64,000 nucleotides of DNA from Hymenoscyphus infarciens (Eukaryota > Ascomycota > Leotiomycetes > Helotiales > Helotiaceae). How positions within the stretch are numbered: the stretch's first letter is position 1; every line of letters starts with the position of its first letter. Shown here in pieces: positions 1-12,784 of the stretch. The translations under genes and the position numbers were made by a program. The notes below the pieces were generated by a model. The model made no database searches. It was given only the letters and a program-made list of their open reading frames with translations, and was not told where the DNA came from. Where the stretch lies: the NCBI GenBank assembly GCA_001414345.1, contig LLCB01000018.1, forward strand, positions 124,001-188,000, in the 5' to 3' direction.

Positions 1-1370
1 CCTAAACTAGTGTATGATAATTAGCTACCTATAATCTCGATTACGTAGATGGGAAGCGTGTTTGAGAGACGATTCAATCTCAACAATGATAATAACCCTT
101 AGAAAGTGCTATCAGCCTCTGGTATACGCTAGACAAGATCCAAGGTCCGTCGAAGTAAACCCTCCAAAGACACCTTAAATGAAAAACCTAATATCGAGGT
201 ACTAAGCATGATAAGGGTCACTAGAATAGCAGTGATTTGGCTGGAATTGAGGAAGACATTAGTTATACTTTTAAATTTTGGAAAATGCTTCTAAAATGGA
301 CAATAAACAAATTTTCGACAGTAAGTTAAGCGAAAAAGAACTCAATTCCCTTTAACCTAGTGGAGGGGCCTCCTAAAAAGTCTGTAGCTAAGCAATTAGT
401 TACCTAAATACTCTAACTCCTTCTTTACTCGTAATAGCCTTGGAAATCCTCTTGTTTTAGTATAACAACTAATAGAAATAATATAAGAGAGAAGCTCGGC
501 TTTTAAAGAAGAGGCTGAGAGCTTTTTTCACGTTTATAAAGTGATATGAAAGAAGTTTCGTAGTATCTTATAGAGATTTAATGATTTTTTAACTATATAT
601 AACGCCATATAGTCTTCCCAGGGGGGGGGGAGTTTCTCGCTTAGTTGATTTCTAGCCCTAAGCGACGAAATGTTACGCAACTCCTTAAGTCAAGACATAA
701 AAATCCAGAGCACCCGTTTTCTAATCTAAAAAGGAAGCTTAGTCTATCTTTCAAGAAGACTAAAGGTAATTATATAGTCCTTTACCTAAGATAGCATAGG
801 AAGTCTTTAAGAATCATATAGTAAGTTATAAGTTAAGCTTAAACTTGCTTGCTTTTTTTATAATCTAAGCTTTTTAAGAAAATTCCTTGATTTCCCGCCT
901 TTTTAAGCACTCTTTTATCTATTAATTAATAATAATATATAGTATACAATCTATAAGAATAGGAAAGAAGAGGCTTATATCTCCTCTTATACTCTATAAA
1001 CTTTATAAGACAAAAACAAACAATTCTATATCTGTCTTAATTTCTATAAGGTCTTAGCATAGCCTGTTATTAACCTTATATAGTGCTATAGAGGTAGTAA
1101 AAAAATAAATCAAAATCCTTTTAAGAAAAGTAGTACTTTTAAGAATTTTTTATCTTTTAGTTAACTTTTATTATACTTACTTTAAATTAATAAGTAATAT
1201 AGAAGAGAGATAATTAGATATAGCGCTTCTTTATAGCTAAGCCTTATCTCTTTTAGAGCACTTTTATTTTATATCTTCTAAAGAAAAGAGAGAGAAAGCC
1301 TTAATAAAAATAAGCTTAGATTATAAAAAAAGTAGGCAAATTTAAGCTTAACTCGTAACTCACTGTAAGA
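1..1370. other. AT-rich, gene-free island (RIP-like)
   Basis: Very AT-rich DNA with frequent TAA and TAG triplets in all frames and no sustained reading frame. A run of ten G lies at 621-630. The composition resembles the RIP-mutated transposon DNA at the right end of the window, so a degraded repeat is likely, but no domain could be read through it and no terminal repeat was found. Confidence 0.5.
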
Positions 1371-4300
1371 AATCCAGGGTTATTCCAAAAAAGTAAAACT
1401 CCTCAAAAAATACATAGAAAATGCCACGGTTTTTGCACTTTCCCTTCAAAAAGTGACTACTTAAACCTAATTCAAGTTAAAAGAGAATAAAGTGATGCTC
1501 TACTCGACTAAAGCTCCAGGTCTAGCTCCAGCTCCAGTTTCCCAGCACCTGATATGGATGAAAGAGAAGCGAGGGAGCCAGAGATACTCACTCGTTTCAC
1601 GTAAATGTGAAGTGCAACCGCTGAAGACGGTCGTATACGCAATAAAAGATATAAAACAATCGAACTAGGTAAGTTTCGAGTAGATTGTTTTTAAGGGGCG
1701 TATCTTTCCTTCGGCCTCACTTGCCAAAATTCCCAGGTTACTAGTTTACCGCCTATCTCCCGGATATTCAATATATAATCATCCATCAAGTACCCTAGTT
1801 GACAAAAACCCAGCTCCTTTACGTCGAAAATTATACGAACAGAGCAACGAATTGGGCGTATTTTATTCCGCGATTAAAACAAAGCTAAAAAATATTAAGA
1901 ATTAAATTTTCGCTAGATTGAAGCCTGTTTTTGTTATTACCGTTTATCTTGCTGAGTTTCTTTTGGTATTTTTTCCAGTAGATATGCAAGATTCGACAAC
2001 AAGTGAAAGTTCGACAGTGGCGTAAAACTGCTGATGCAAGAATATGGACAACAACGTCTAGTGGTGCGTAAGCCTGGTCCAAAGTGGGAAGGCTACGGGG
2101 ATTACTTTTATTTTTAGCCCAGCTGGTGTGAAATGACCAAAGCCAATATGTTGGAAGGCGAAAAAGAAGAGTTGAGGACTTGAGGTAGCCAGTGGACAGA
2201 ATACTCAACGTTGATAAAATGTGACTCCAACGCAAAATATAAAGGGGGCAACTGTACTCTGTTAAGAAACACACATCCTCCGCGAAACATTAGTCAACTC
2301 ATAAGCCCAGTGATAGATGAGTAGATCATTCACCGACCATAAACCACAGAAACATAGATACGTTGGAAGAGATTCGTCTTTCTACTTTTGCTAGAAAATA
2401 GAACCCGGAGCTTTATAGATGAGCTACTTGGAATTCTAGTTTCCCTATCTACTCCAGGAAGGATAAATGAGATGCTCAAAGAAAACTAAGATTACTCCAC
2501 ATGCGAAGGGTAACCATATCCATCGCATGTTCAAACCTGGTGAGACCTATTCTTCCTTCGCCACCAGAAAATTATCCTAGGCTTCTGAGTCTTGTTCAAG
2601 TGAAGTTGACGATATACTCTACTCGACCAAGGGAACTACTCGACGGAGCCATTCAGTGCATGGTGGATGGAACCACCTCCCTCGCGTAGAAACACGTGCT
2701 AGCACTCAAACCCACGAAGAGAGTACCTCCAACGCATCAGTCATAAAAATCCGATCCCTTTGAGTATGAAGATAGAGGCTATATTCTTTCTTAGAAGTCA
2801 GGGACCAGGTATATTTTTCTAAGAATCTAGTTGGCAGTAGCTATACAAAAAGTTGGGCACTCAAAACGCAACTTCCTTAAACACTCTTGGAGGTGACTAA
2901 ACAGAGGATTGGCTATAAGCATGGAAAAGAATTCCATCGAAATACTTTGTTAGGTAAAGACTTTACTTGAGGAGTTTAAGTTCAGCCTAAAATATAAGTT
3001 TAGTCTAAAGTTATCTAAGAGCATATATAAGAAGAAACGTCCTTCTAGTTCTCTCACTACCTCATCTAGAAAACCCTTTCATACCACCCTTAAGCCGCAA
3101 GTCCTATTGGTGTTCATAGAAATAAAGGCAAAAATTTAACTCTCTCAGAGATATAGGCCTCTTTCTCAGTGCAATTACCCTTGTGCATGCCTGGGGATTT
3201 TCTCTCTCGAAATACCCAAGAAAGACCAAATCATGGACAGGTTTGTGATATTCCACCAGCGTCGTATTTGACTGATGTCTTAAAGAATGGATTAAAAACA
3301 GAGAACACGAAGGAAACGAAATAACAGATTCGACAACAAGAGGAACCCCGACGCTTGATCCACTGGTGCCTTGTACACAAAGCAGACTTCCAACTCTTGT
3401 TCTCTTTTCCGCACAGCTCACAATGGCGAGGCTAGCCGTGGGCTGCGCTGAATTGGCTATGCGCTGTTACTTTACCAATTCCCGAACGTATTTTGTTTTA
3501 CCCATTGCGGATTGGGGATAACGTGGTAGTAAGAGTTGAGCGGTTGGTGGAATAAGTAAGCGGTAGAGGATGATAGTTAGGAGCCCTTTTGAGACTCACA
3601 ACTCACTTTCGAGAAGGTATATATGAATCATAAATTTACTAAATTCTACATATCTGCTGAATCATGGATAGGTATCAGGGCGCGCAATTTAAGTTGATTC
3701 CAGAGACTAGGTAGTAGGTACCTTCGGCTAAAAACAAAGAGGAGGAAACGTGTACATAAATTCTAGTAATTCATTTAGCCTCTTGCTGTTACGCTAGGCT
3801 AGTAAACCTCCCATTTCAAGGACCGAAGAAACTTTCTAACTTTAGTATTTGACGAATAAGTAGATAGACCCTATATTACGTGAAAGTTCTAGTGTACTTC
3901 ACTAACAAAAATCAAACTCATCTCGGAGAGTTCTATAACCCGTTACCTTCACCAGCACTCAAAAACAATCTAAAAAGCTTATAGAGGAGCACTTGGGACT
4001 CCTACTTTCCACTTACTAACTCCAACATCCTAGACAGTAGCAAGCAGAGAGAAGTTCATAGCTTATTATAACTAAGTATAAGGCAGTAGACGTGGTCTAA
4101 GATCGAATTGTTCTAAAAACAATAAACCTGGATGAAAGAATCAAGCCATCCCATCCCGGCAATACCAATGGAAACTTCTGGAGTAAGAAGTTAGAGATAA
4201 GCTAAAAAGATGAGTAATCCAACGAAAACTTTGTCAGCCTTTGGGCTCTACTGGTGCTGCTGTTTATTCCGCGAGAACTTGGCGATTTCCATCAACCATC

Positions 4301-5213
4301 AGCCATACCTCCTACTCAACCTCCCAACCTCCCTCACGCCTCCTTACGCCAGTTGCTACACAGTGCATATTCCTTTCACAGCTCATCCCATCCCACCCAT
4401 CACAACTCCCATCCCCAAAAATGTCGTCCAACTCGAGCACGGAGGAGGTCCAAGCCCAAGAAAAGGATCAGGTCTCTTAAGACTCAAGCTAGACAAAAGC
4501 CGACGAAGGACTCAAGAAAATCCACCACTGCATCTTGAAACCAAAACCAAAAGATTCCACCAAAAGTCAAAATTAAATGGAATGAAAGAAAGTGATTCGA
4601 CAACAGAGGAATAAACGAAGGTAAATACCAGCCCCCCCCCTTATCAAGACTTCTTAAAAGAGAGAAAAAGCGACCCGGAGATGGTATGATAGGATTGATC
4701 ATCAACCTTTGAGGCGCGCGAGGCATCTATCTCAAAGTGCTATGAAGCCGGAAACCCAGAAACCCAAAAGCCCCATGGAAGAAGAGTATGTGGGTATTTT
4801 TGTGGAAAGGAAAGAAGTCCCACCCGGGACCTTTTTAAGCTAGGACAAGATGTGTTACTCCGTACATTGTCCTTAGGAGCGATTTAATTTTGTCGCCACA
4901 TTTCCCGTAAAGAATACTAAAAGCAAAGAGACCAACACATCTCTCTGCGCAGAAATCAGTCCTAGAGATGTTAAAAGAAAATGGAGCTTCAGTAAAAATT
5001 GGTCATATATCCAATCAGGGAGTGACACATTATGCGAGTGAAAAAAAGAATATGTAATAAGAGAACTAGAGTATTAGGGCTTCCAACGCTCAGTACAAGT
5101 CACAAGCGAAGCAGACAGACCCAGATTCCCATACGCCAGTCAACCCTCTATGGGCATGCTATACACAAACAAAATCTTCTCAATGAAAGACGCCTCCTAT
5201 CCAAATTCTACAA
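1371..5213. other. gene-poor stretch with doubtful small ORFs
   Basis: Base composition returns to normal but no recognisable gene was found. Open frames of 60-134 codons (for example 1885-2274 minus, 3104-3421 minus, 4210-4614 plus) have no family resemblance that I can see and no convincing exon structure. Around 4421 a frame beginning MSSNSSTEEVQ runs into Lys-rich coding-like sequence in a shifted frame, which could be a decayed gene. A run of nine C lies at 4632-4640. Confidence 0.4.
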
Positions 5214-6356
5214 TCATGAGATAGCCTCAATCGTCTCAACGGGTTCCTCCTTCCCAACATTTCTTCTGCGCACCTCGGTCTCGTCAAGATCTATCTTGAC
5301 TTTGCCGTTGGCTGTGCTCTTCGAGGAAGAAGTCTTTAATTTCCTTCTCTCTTCCTTGGGTGGCTGGAATCTCTTTCGAACTGTCTCAATCATCTTGCCG
5401 AACCAGTAGAAGTTTAGGGTGTTGAGGATGATGTTGCTGCCGAGGTAGGTGAAAGCGAGCCAAAGAGGGACGTATTCCTCGCCTGCGAATCGCATCATTG
5501 GGCTGTGAATGGGCGCAGCGCTGTGTCCGGCTGCGGCATCGAGACCAGCAGCTGTGCCGTTGTTGAGCGCATCGAAATGAATATTTGCAGCGGCTGGTTT
5601 GTGGTGAACGGCTGCCCAGACATCTTGGTAGACTCGAACAGATTGGTATGTACCCCATACCAAACGGCAAGAGAAGAAAGTTGCCAGCAGCATAATTCCG
5701 TTGTATAATTGTGGCTTGGTTCCTGTCATGTCGAGTTTATCGAAGAACCAGTGGAAATTGAGGAATGGGGAGGAGAGCTCGTATAGGATGAAGGTGCAGC
5801 CGTAGAAATTTACAAAGGGTCTCTGAACACAGTATCAGCAAACATTCATGCATTTCCTCGCGGGAAAACTTACAAAGCCAAAGGAGAAGACTATCAGCGC
5901 ACTCAAAGCATGAGCGAGCATGCCTAATCCAAAAAGTCTGACATTCTGCAAAGTCACCACCAAATCCCAAAGGAAATAGCCCGCAGCCATTCCTTGAATC
6001 ATCCCCGCAGCACCGGTATAACCCCAAACCCGTTCCAGCGCGTTCATATTCTTGCGCTCCTCATCGGCGTACATGACCCATAATGCTAAGGCGTTGATGA
6101 CTGTGCTCTGGCAGAGCGACACCACATGGACGTCCCAGTTGATCTTTCGCTCGGGAGAAAGCTTTGCATATTTGACGGGGAATAATTTCCTGGATATCCA
6201 AGGGGCAAAGGCGATGTTGATAAAGTAATAGGCGATGAAGGACCCCAGGACTTCGTGGACGTGGAGTGGGAGAGTTACCAGCCCAGTGTAATCGGCGAAA
6301 GGCTGAACGGCCTTGCTCAACCACGGTATCGGGGGGATTGGAAAAGGATCGTGCAT
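5214..6356 (-). CDS. TLC-domain multi-pass membrane protein
   Basis: Two exons (6356-5874 and 5822-5214) are joined by a 51-bp intron with a GTAAGT donor and a CAG acceptor, giving about 363 residues. The start is the first in-frame ATG, whose product begins MHDPFPIPPIPWL. The open frame upstream of it has no ATG and holds a (GGA)n-type run coding for Ser. Several hydrophobic segments run through the protein, with INWDVHVVSL near residue 75 and LAHALSALIVF near residue 150, in the manner of TRAM/LAG1/CLN8 (TLC) proteins of the yeast YPR114W / TMEM56 type. The C-terminus is charged and Lys/Glu-rich. TLC proteins are ER or Golgi membrane proteins linked to lipid sensing or ceramide metabolism. 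The exact substrate is unknown, and the Lag1 ceramide-synthase double-His motif is not evident. The family call is fairly safe, the function is not. Confidence 0.75.
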
Positions 6357-6919
6357 CGTGAGGGAGGAGGAGGAGGAGGAGGAGGAGGAGGTTGACGATG
6401 TCTGCGAGCACACTCCTGGGTAGTAACAATCTGATGCGGAGGCTAAAGTATTGCTCTCCTGCTGTGAGGGAGGGAGCAAGACAGGATTTGGGTGTGAAGC
6501 AGAAGCAGGAAACGGAGCCGACTCGAATGACGCTTTACGGAGTACGAGAGGGACAACCAGAGGGACCAACAGCGTAGCGAGGCTAAATCCCAACAACTTC
6601 GGTGCCCACACCGCTTTCGGTCAAGCTCTTTCAGGGGTATTTATGTATTTCTGTATTTATTCACAATGAATGCTGAATGAAGCTTTTGATAAACAAGACA
6701 ATTCACCAAAAAACTTCAATTTGACGACGACTGATTCACTTCCTTTGATTCCATTCATCTATAGGCGCTAGCACAACCTAATGACTTGTGTCTTACCATT
6801 CACGCACGTGCCATGAGAGTTGGGCTGCCACGTGAGCCAGGATTGGAGATAGCATCATGCAACCTGAATGGGCGCAGGTGAGGGTGCAGCTATTTCCAAT
6901 CCTTCTTTCAACGTGATAG
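6357..6919. other. intergenic gap between TLC and amidohydrolase genes
   Basis: Both flanking genes lie on the minus strand, so this stretch should hold the TLC promoter and 5' leader and the amidohydrolase terminator. A GGA trinucleotide run sits at about 6362-6390. No gene was recognised here. Confidence 0.4.
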
Positions 6920-8444
6920 TCATGGCGGGCTGACCACTTTCCCTTGATATATCGTTGTTCTTTCTTGTCCTGCATCATTTATCAAAGATTGGGTAGTCTT
7001 CCTGGCCCTGAATGACCCAGAAGTGGTTGTGGATTTGTTACCAAAAACCACCAAATCTGCTGGATTACCGACAGCTAGTGTCATATCATTCGTTGTCGAG
7101 GAATTTAATCCAATGGCATCTCTAGCCCTGCTTGTCACACATTGCTATTCAGACATTTAGCATTCTTCGCTTCCTTTTGTCTTGAGGCTCAAGCCAACCT
7201 TCAACTTACTAGCAAGATATCTGCATCGTCTTTCGTTCCAGCCTGATATATGCCTACTCCAAGACTCGCAAGGCTGAGTGGATCACAGCTACCATGTGGT
7301 GTAAAGGCATTGCCAACATTATTGACACCTATAGCTGCCTTCAAACCATATTGTTTGATGATTTGTGGAACTTGCAGTGTACCTCGTACCCTTTCTCCCC
7401 CATCAGATCCATCCTTCGGCCTCCCCATCATGAATAGATCTGATGTAGGAAGTCCTACAAAGCATACTGGAAGGTCGCCAATCTTCTCCTTCAAGTCCAA
7501 CCACTCGCTGTCATTGAAAAGTGTGAGACGAGTGCAGTGACCAAAGATGACAGTCCTGAAATCAGGAGATCCTAGCGTTGAAGGCCATCCCATCGTGCGC
7601 AAAAGTTTGAGAGCCACAGGTATCAGACTTGGCTCTTCCGCGTCCAGGTTATAATCGATATGGAAATCCAAGTGTAAACCATACTCCTTCGCAAGCATAA
7701 TAGCAAACGAAATATTCGATATTCGAGCTTCAGGCCTTGGATCTTCAACGTATGGCGTGGATCCAAATACTTCAACTCCGGGTTTTGCGGCTGCTTCATG
7801 GAGAAGGGCTTGCATTCGAGGTCCCTTATTTCCCACGAATATTGGATCCTGGGCAAAGACGCAGATTTGGATATAACAGGTATCGCTGAACTGCTTTTTG
7901 AGAGCCAACCCGGCATCCAGACATTTCATTCCAACTACCAGATCCACTTCCACGAAGGCTCGCATGTGTGTAACACCATATTTGATACTTTCCTCAATTA
8001 GTGCCTGGCCTCTTTCCATAAGGTCATCATGTTCAAATCGACTCTTTGCTTCGCCTGGGAGAAGAGTTAGAAACGCAAAATCATAACGGTATAAACAAAC
8101 AAGCATATGTTTGACCATACTGGTCGATTCTGGATAGATTCAGACTCACTCGTGAGCTTCATAGCTTCCGCAAAATCGCCATCCTTGATTTCCAGATCTG
8201 CATACTTGGGGTGAGAGAGCAAGAAGCATTTATCAAGATGGATATGTGGATGACAAAGACCAGGTGTTACAAATTGAATCCCCCCTGAACTGGAGTCTTG
8301 GGTGGACTCGACTATTGATTGTATCTTCTTATCTTGACAACAAATGTCCCATCGAGTATTTGGAGGCTTGCCAGCCATGTAAACGCCATTGAAATTTAGT
8401 GGAGGGTTTGGGCTTGGGCTTGGGCTTGTTTCTTGAGAGGCCAT
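6920..8444 (-). CDS. amidohydrolase (cytosine deaminase-like superfamily)
   Basis: Three exons (8444-8150, 8054-7210, 7144-6920) with introns of 95 and 65 bp, both GT-AG, give about 454 residues from ATG 8444. The metal-binding motif HPHIHLDK is at residues 65-72, typical of the metal-dependent amidohydrolase fold. Further family positions are LHLDFHIDYNLD in the middle and VIFGHCTRLTLF with its conserved His. The segment joined by intron 1 (KLTSEAKSRFEHDD) and that joined by intron 2 (ADILLQCVTSRARDAIG) both read as continuous family sequence, which supports the splice sites. In bacterial CodA a Glu in HCDEIDD and an Asp in FGHDD are catalytic. Here these positions read HIDYNLD and GVNNVGN, so true cytosine deamination is doubtful and another cyclic amide or nitrile-type substrate is possible. 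The gene is divergent from the Cog8 gene, with 226 bp between the starts. Confidence 0.8.
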
Positions 8445-8670
8445 TATGGTAGTCTATAAATATGAATTAATGAACAGCAGCAAGTATAAGCTTAACAATT
8501 AGATTTGATTTGGGTTGTAAGGAAGTGGTGTATGAAGTGAAGAGGTTTGGCGGGGTCATGGAATATCTTCGGATACACTGTACCTTCAATTGCTAGCGAG
8601 CTTGAGAACAAAACACAACTCAACAACACCAAGCTCTAGATCTCGTAACCAGAGCCAACATAGCGCAATA
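8445..8670. promoter_or_regulatory. divergent promoter region, amidohydrolase / COG8
   Basis: A 226-bp stretch separates two divergently oriented start codons, ATG 8444 on minus and ATG 8671 on plus. It must carry both promoters and 5' leaders. No clear TATA box or known operator was recognised. Confidence 0.45.
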
Positions 8671-10110
8671 ATGTCCGATCCACTGTACGAGTTACTAGTT
8701 CCTTATTTTGACAAACCATCTCCGCGCCCACCACCCAGCTCCAATGACCCAACAACGAATACGTACCTCGCTCGACTCACGACTCTCCCCCTCAACTCCC
8801 TCACCACCAGCGAGCCCCAATCTCTCACCCAATCGACACATTCTTTGCTCCTCTCTCTTCAGGCGCTTTCCAAACGGTCGCATAGATCTATAATCGACTC
8901 CTCCACCCACCTCTCTACTCTAAGCACCACCCTACCAAGCCTCGCGCAATCCACAGCTTCTCTACGAGATGCGCTCCCCAAACTCGACGATGCAGCAATC
9001 AACTTCAGCGAAAGCTACAACCTCCGCGCCGAAAACACCAATCCCATCCTAGACCGAAGAAGGAAAGCCCTTCTTTTATCACGAAATATTGATCGTCTAT
9101 CAGATGTCCTAGATCTCCCCGCCCTCCTCTCCTCTGCGATATCCTCCTCCTCGAACACAACAGCACCAAACACAAACCCAAATGCCTCAAACGCAACATT
9201 GAATTATGCCTCCGCTCTCGACCTCAATGCGCACATCAAGCGCCTCCATGGCTTATACCCCACCTCGCCTCTCATAACGAGCGTCAGCCTCCAAGCCGAA
9301 ACCGCGATGCAGGATATGTGTACGAATTTGATAGCCAGTCTGCGAGGAAACAGCTTGAAGCTTGCCAGCGCAATGAGGACCATAAGTTGGCTACGAAGAG
9401 TAGCACCGGAATTGAACCCTTTACCCACCAATACCTCTGTCTCCACAACCAGTTCAATATCCACAAGTTCAAGCAACGCCGGAGAAGGCGCTCTAGGCTC
9501 ACTCTTCCTCGTCTGTCGCCTCTCCAATCTCTCGCAAATGCTCTCTGCGCTCTCTCCCCTCCGCGAATTGGCAGACCAGGAAACTGCGAAACTGCTGGCA
9601 CAAGGAAACCAAGGTTCCAAAGAAAAAAGTAAATGGGAAGGCGGTCAACAAACAGAACGCTATTTAAAACGCTATATCGAGATTTTTCGTGAACAGAGCT
9701 TCGCCGTAGTAAGTATGTATCGCTCCATCTTTCCACCACTAGCTGCGACACCCGAAGGTCTTAAGGGTGTAATTCCCGCTGCGGGAAAACAAGACCCGCT
9801 ACAACCTCTTCCTTCTGCGCTGGGGACATTCCCTCAAAGATTGGTGGGTATGCTGGAAGAGACTTTACGGCAGTATTTACCGAATGTTAGGGATAGGAGT
9901 TCGAGGGATAGTCTTTTGACTCAAGTCCTCTATTGTGCAGGGAGTTTGGGGAGGTTGGGTGGGGACTTTAGTCTGATACTTGCATTTTTGGCGGAGGGTG
10001 ATGAGGAGGGGGAAGAGAGCGAGGATGAGGAGGAGTGGGTTGAGGTTATTAGGAAACATAGGGTTTTGGCTGGGAGGTTGGAGTTGATGGTTGGGTCGAA
10101 GGATCATTAG
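8671..10110 (+). CDS. COG8: conserved oligomeric Golgi complex subunit 8 (Dor1 family)
   Basis: A single uninterrupted exon encodes 479 residues. ATG 8671 (MSDPLYELLVPYF) was chosen because the open frame 5' of it lacks an ATG. The order of features fits Cog8/Dor1: a helical N-terminal half with RRKALLLSRNIDRLSDVL, then ASALDLNAHIKRL followed by helices ending in TISWLRRVAPEL, then LGSLFLVCRLSNLSQML, then ERYLKRYIEIFREQSFAVV and MYRSIFPP. A short Ser/Asn-rich linker lies between them and an acidic stretch (EGDEEGEESEDEEEW) near the C-terminus. Cog8 belongs to the lobe B half of the COG tether that captures retrograde vesicles at the Golgi. Cog5 was considered, but the YLRR-like and YLK...MYR segments fit Cog8 better. 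Confidence 0.75.
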   Translation: MSDPLYELLVPYFDKPSPRPPPSSNDPTTNTYLARLTTLPLNSLTTSEPQSLTQSTHSLLLSLQALSKRSHRSIIDSSTHLSTLSTTLPSLAQSTASLRDALPKLDDAAINFSESYNLRAENTNPILDRRRKALLLSRNIDRLSDVLDLPALLSSAISSSSNTTAPNTNPNASNATLNYASALDLNAHIKRLHGLYPTSPLITSVSLQAETAMQDMCTNLIASLRGNSLKLASAMRTISWLRRVAPELNPLPTNTSVSTTSSISTSSSNAGEGALGSLFLVCRLSNLSQMLSALSPLRELADQETAKLLAQGNQGSKEKSKWEGGQQTERYLKRYIEIFREQSFAVVSMYRSIFPPLAATPEGLKGVIPAAGKQDPLQPLPSALGTFPQRLVGMLEETLRQYLPNVRDRSSRDSLLTQVLYCAGSLGRLGGDFSLILAFLAEGDEEGEESEDEEEWVEVIRKHRVLAGRLELMVGSKDH

Positions 10111-11230
10111 ATGCCGGAGGTGGATAGAGTAGGAAATTGATCTATGGACTACTGCACATAGCCAGGAATTTACAAAACTTGAACCTAGTTGCCTAGTTGG
10201 CGCAACTGTTTTGAAGTGTCGGTTTTTCAAACTCGTTTCAGTACGGAGTTCATCTTTCGTATGTAATGAAAGCCACTTTTCAAGTCCCTACCAGGTACCT
10301 TCACTCATGACAAACTCGTTTGCAATTCCGGTGACTCTCTCCTTTAAATTACAAGGACGATATTCTTACTACCAACCATAAGGTTCCTGTCTCGGCCGTC
10401 TCAATGGTTGGTGGGTGCAGCCAATGTGTTGTCTTGAGTTTCAAGTGATAGAAGGATAATAATGGATCACCATCAAATTCGAACATGGGGACGGTCTTTT
10501 TGCAGTCATTACTCAATTGCTGAAACTGTCATTTTGCTGTCGAAGTCTTAGTTCTTGTCAAATTGTCCAACGACGTTCGGAAATCTCTCTCATATCATTT
10601 CCTTCTCCTAAATCGGTTTGTTAAGGAATTTTGAAAGCCAAGGGTAATTGTAAAGTTTCGAGTATGAGCTTCTCTGACGGCAGCATCGTCCTCCTCTTGG
10701 ATCGCGGGTGTTGCCTGAAAGTCCCTCGGCCCCATCGCTTCTTAAGACTAGATTTTACTGGATTCTTCTGAGCTTTTGGCTTCCGGGTGGTTACGTATTC
10801 CGAGGGGTTTGTATTGGTTGGGAGGCAATTTCGTTGGTCCAATTTCTCTGTTGGAGATTTGCGGATCGTCACCCCCCCCCCCCCGGCTGCGGGATAATTA
10901 GGGGCCCGGTAGATCTTCATACCTGGAAAAGAGTTAGATATATGTAGACCACTACGCATTTTGAAATTCGACAGCAAATGCATATAGGTTCCTAGTTGGC
11001 GCAAGTATGTCTTATCTCAAAAATTTGTCTGAACAAACATGTCTTTTTCCTCCCATGGCATACCACTCTCGTACCATTCTTAAAATCTCAGTCTACCAAC
11101 CCGCTCCGGTGCCTTTATTAGACAAGCCGGTTTACCCCGCTTGTCCTTCCCTCACTCTGTCCTATAAAATTAGACCAGACTTCTTGCGGCCTACCCACAA
11201 CCACTTTCTCGCCACTGCTCCCTCTCTCTC
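10111..11230. other. gene-free intergenic stretch with poly-C tract
   Basis: No gene was recognised. A run of 13 C lies at 10872-10884. The open frames here are short and overlap on both strands without family resemblance. Confidence 0.4.
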
Positions 11231-11653
11231 TCATGCTTTGGTGTGCTTCGTGGATGATGTGTTGGGTTGGGTGCTGGACGAGCGTGTTGGATTAAGATTT
11301 AGAATTGCCTCTATTATGAAATGATGTCTAGTATAACCTCTGAATCCTTCGTGGTCTCGAAGCGTGGGTTTCTGCTGTCGAGATTGAAGCTGTTGTCGAA
11401 TTCTTAAGATTCTCAGTCGAATTCTCAATAGAATTCTCAATACACCTGAGCGGTGGGTTACCCCAAATGCCGTTATTTCTGTCATGAATAGTTCCAGCTT
11501 TTTGAATGATAGTCTCATTCTGGCCCATCGGATCCTAGGGAGTAGCTTCTCCTCTAATAATACACATCCTTCATCAAAGCATTGGATCCCCGCGAATATG
11601 TCATCGACGTAGACGGCGGTTTCGGGTAATCCATGTTCTGTCTGGGCTACCAC
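11231..11653 (-). mobile_element. reverse transcriptase fragment of an LTR retrotransposon
   Basis: On the minus strand the first half of this open frame reads TAVYVDDIFAGIQCFDEG followed by LLPRIRWARMRLSFKKLELF and MTEITAFGVTHRSG. This is the YVDD catalytic box of a reverse transcriptase and the downstream thumb-like region, in the order seen in fungal Ty3/gypsy-like pol genes. Only about 70 residues survive. The rest of the frame is low-complexity sequence with small direct repeats of GAATTCTCA near 11413-11441. No other pol domain or LTR was found around it, so it is an isolated relic. Confidence 0.6.
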
Positions 11654-12784
11654 TATTGACTAGGACTTTATCCAGTTTCTGCCTTTTTATTCTTCTAATT
11701 AGCATGGCTAAAATGTACTCGTCTTCCATTCAATGTTGGTTACTTGAAAGATCCTAAAAGTCCAACGCCGGAATAAGCGAATGAATGTGTTGGGGGAGTT
11801 AGGGGGGGGGGGTGGGCTCTCTGTTGATAAAATGGAACTCTGGTTCTAGACTTTCGAGGTTGCTTTGTAGAAAATGGTCTCGTTCCACGGGGACAACTGG
11901 GAAGTTAACCAGTGCAGTAATCTCACAGTTATACTTATCAGGTGCCTAGTTAGTAAAACTGTTTCGAAGCATATCTTCAAATGGAACTAGATAAGTTTCT
12001 TTCGTTTGATGTTTTCTCTCACATTGCTCTAGAAATTCACTTTTTACATCTCTCTTGGTACCCTTATCTTAGTTTCAATGGCTTTCTCTTCTGTAAATGA
12101 GAGAGAAAGCTTCGTACTACCGAGCTCCCTATATACGGGATCCAGTACCAGCATTTGACTTGCAGTGTTGGTGATATATTGTGTCAAGTGCTAGGTGGTA
12201 GAGTTGATACTAGCTAACGATCTGCATTGATGTCTACGATTAAGCTAGGGGCTGCGTTTACAAGTCTTTTGCTTTGGGAATCGTTTACCATCGAATTCAT
12301 ACCCATTGTCGAATCTTCAAGCGAAGTTTGAAAGTAGCTTCTACAATCCGTTCTCCTTCTAGGTGGTGTTAGCTCGCAGAAACATACAAGATACTGGTGA
12401 GCAACTCCCGAGTCGTTTTCACTTCCATGCCGATGCAGAGAGGAGCACCATTATCGGCAGGTGAGGTTTTCATTTTCGTCTGGCGACGAGTCCAAAAGAC
12501 AGAATTTTCATTTTTGTCGCCCGGAACGACTTTTTCTGGTGAGGTGTGAAGATTCTTTGATGTTTTGACGAGTGTGAGTTGATTCAGAGGAGCGTTCGAA
12601 AGGCGGAAGAGGAGAGACGAGGGGGAGGGGCAACCTGGGTAATGCATTTGGGTTGACTTGTTGAGTGAAAACTCTGATCATGCGCAATTCACGCATAGTG
12701 TGTGATGGTTAGTACGTTCCATTTACTCTTGGACCTAAACGAACTTCTTTTAACAGCCACCGTCAAATATCTAGCGGAGGACGC
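11654..12784. other. gene-free stretch
   Basis: No gene was recognised. An 11-base G run lies at 11802-11812. A few antisense frames around 12370-12950 have no family resemblance. Confidence 0.4.

Noticed and set aside
1..20. CCTAAACTAG at the very start, faintly like a telomere repeat
   Set aside because: Only one unit, no tandem array of TTAGGG or its complement follows.
3104..3421. 105-codon minus frame in the gene-poor left end
   Set aside because: No family resemblance, no intron structure, and similar-sized frames occur by chance nearby.
6362..6390. GGA run upstream of the TLC gene as coding poly-Ser
   Set aside because: It lies 5' of the chosen ATG 6356 in a frame without an upstream ATG, so it is more likely leader DNA.
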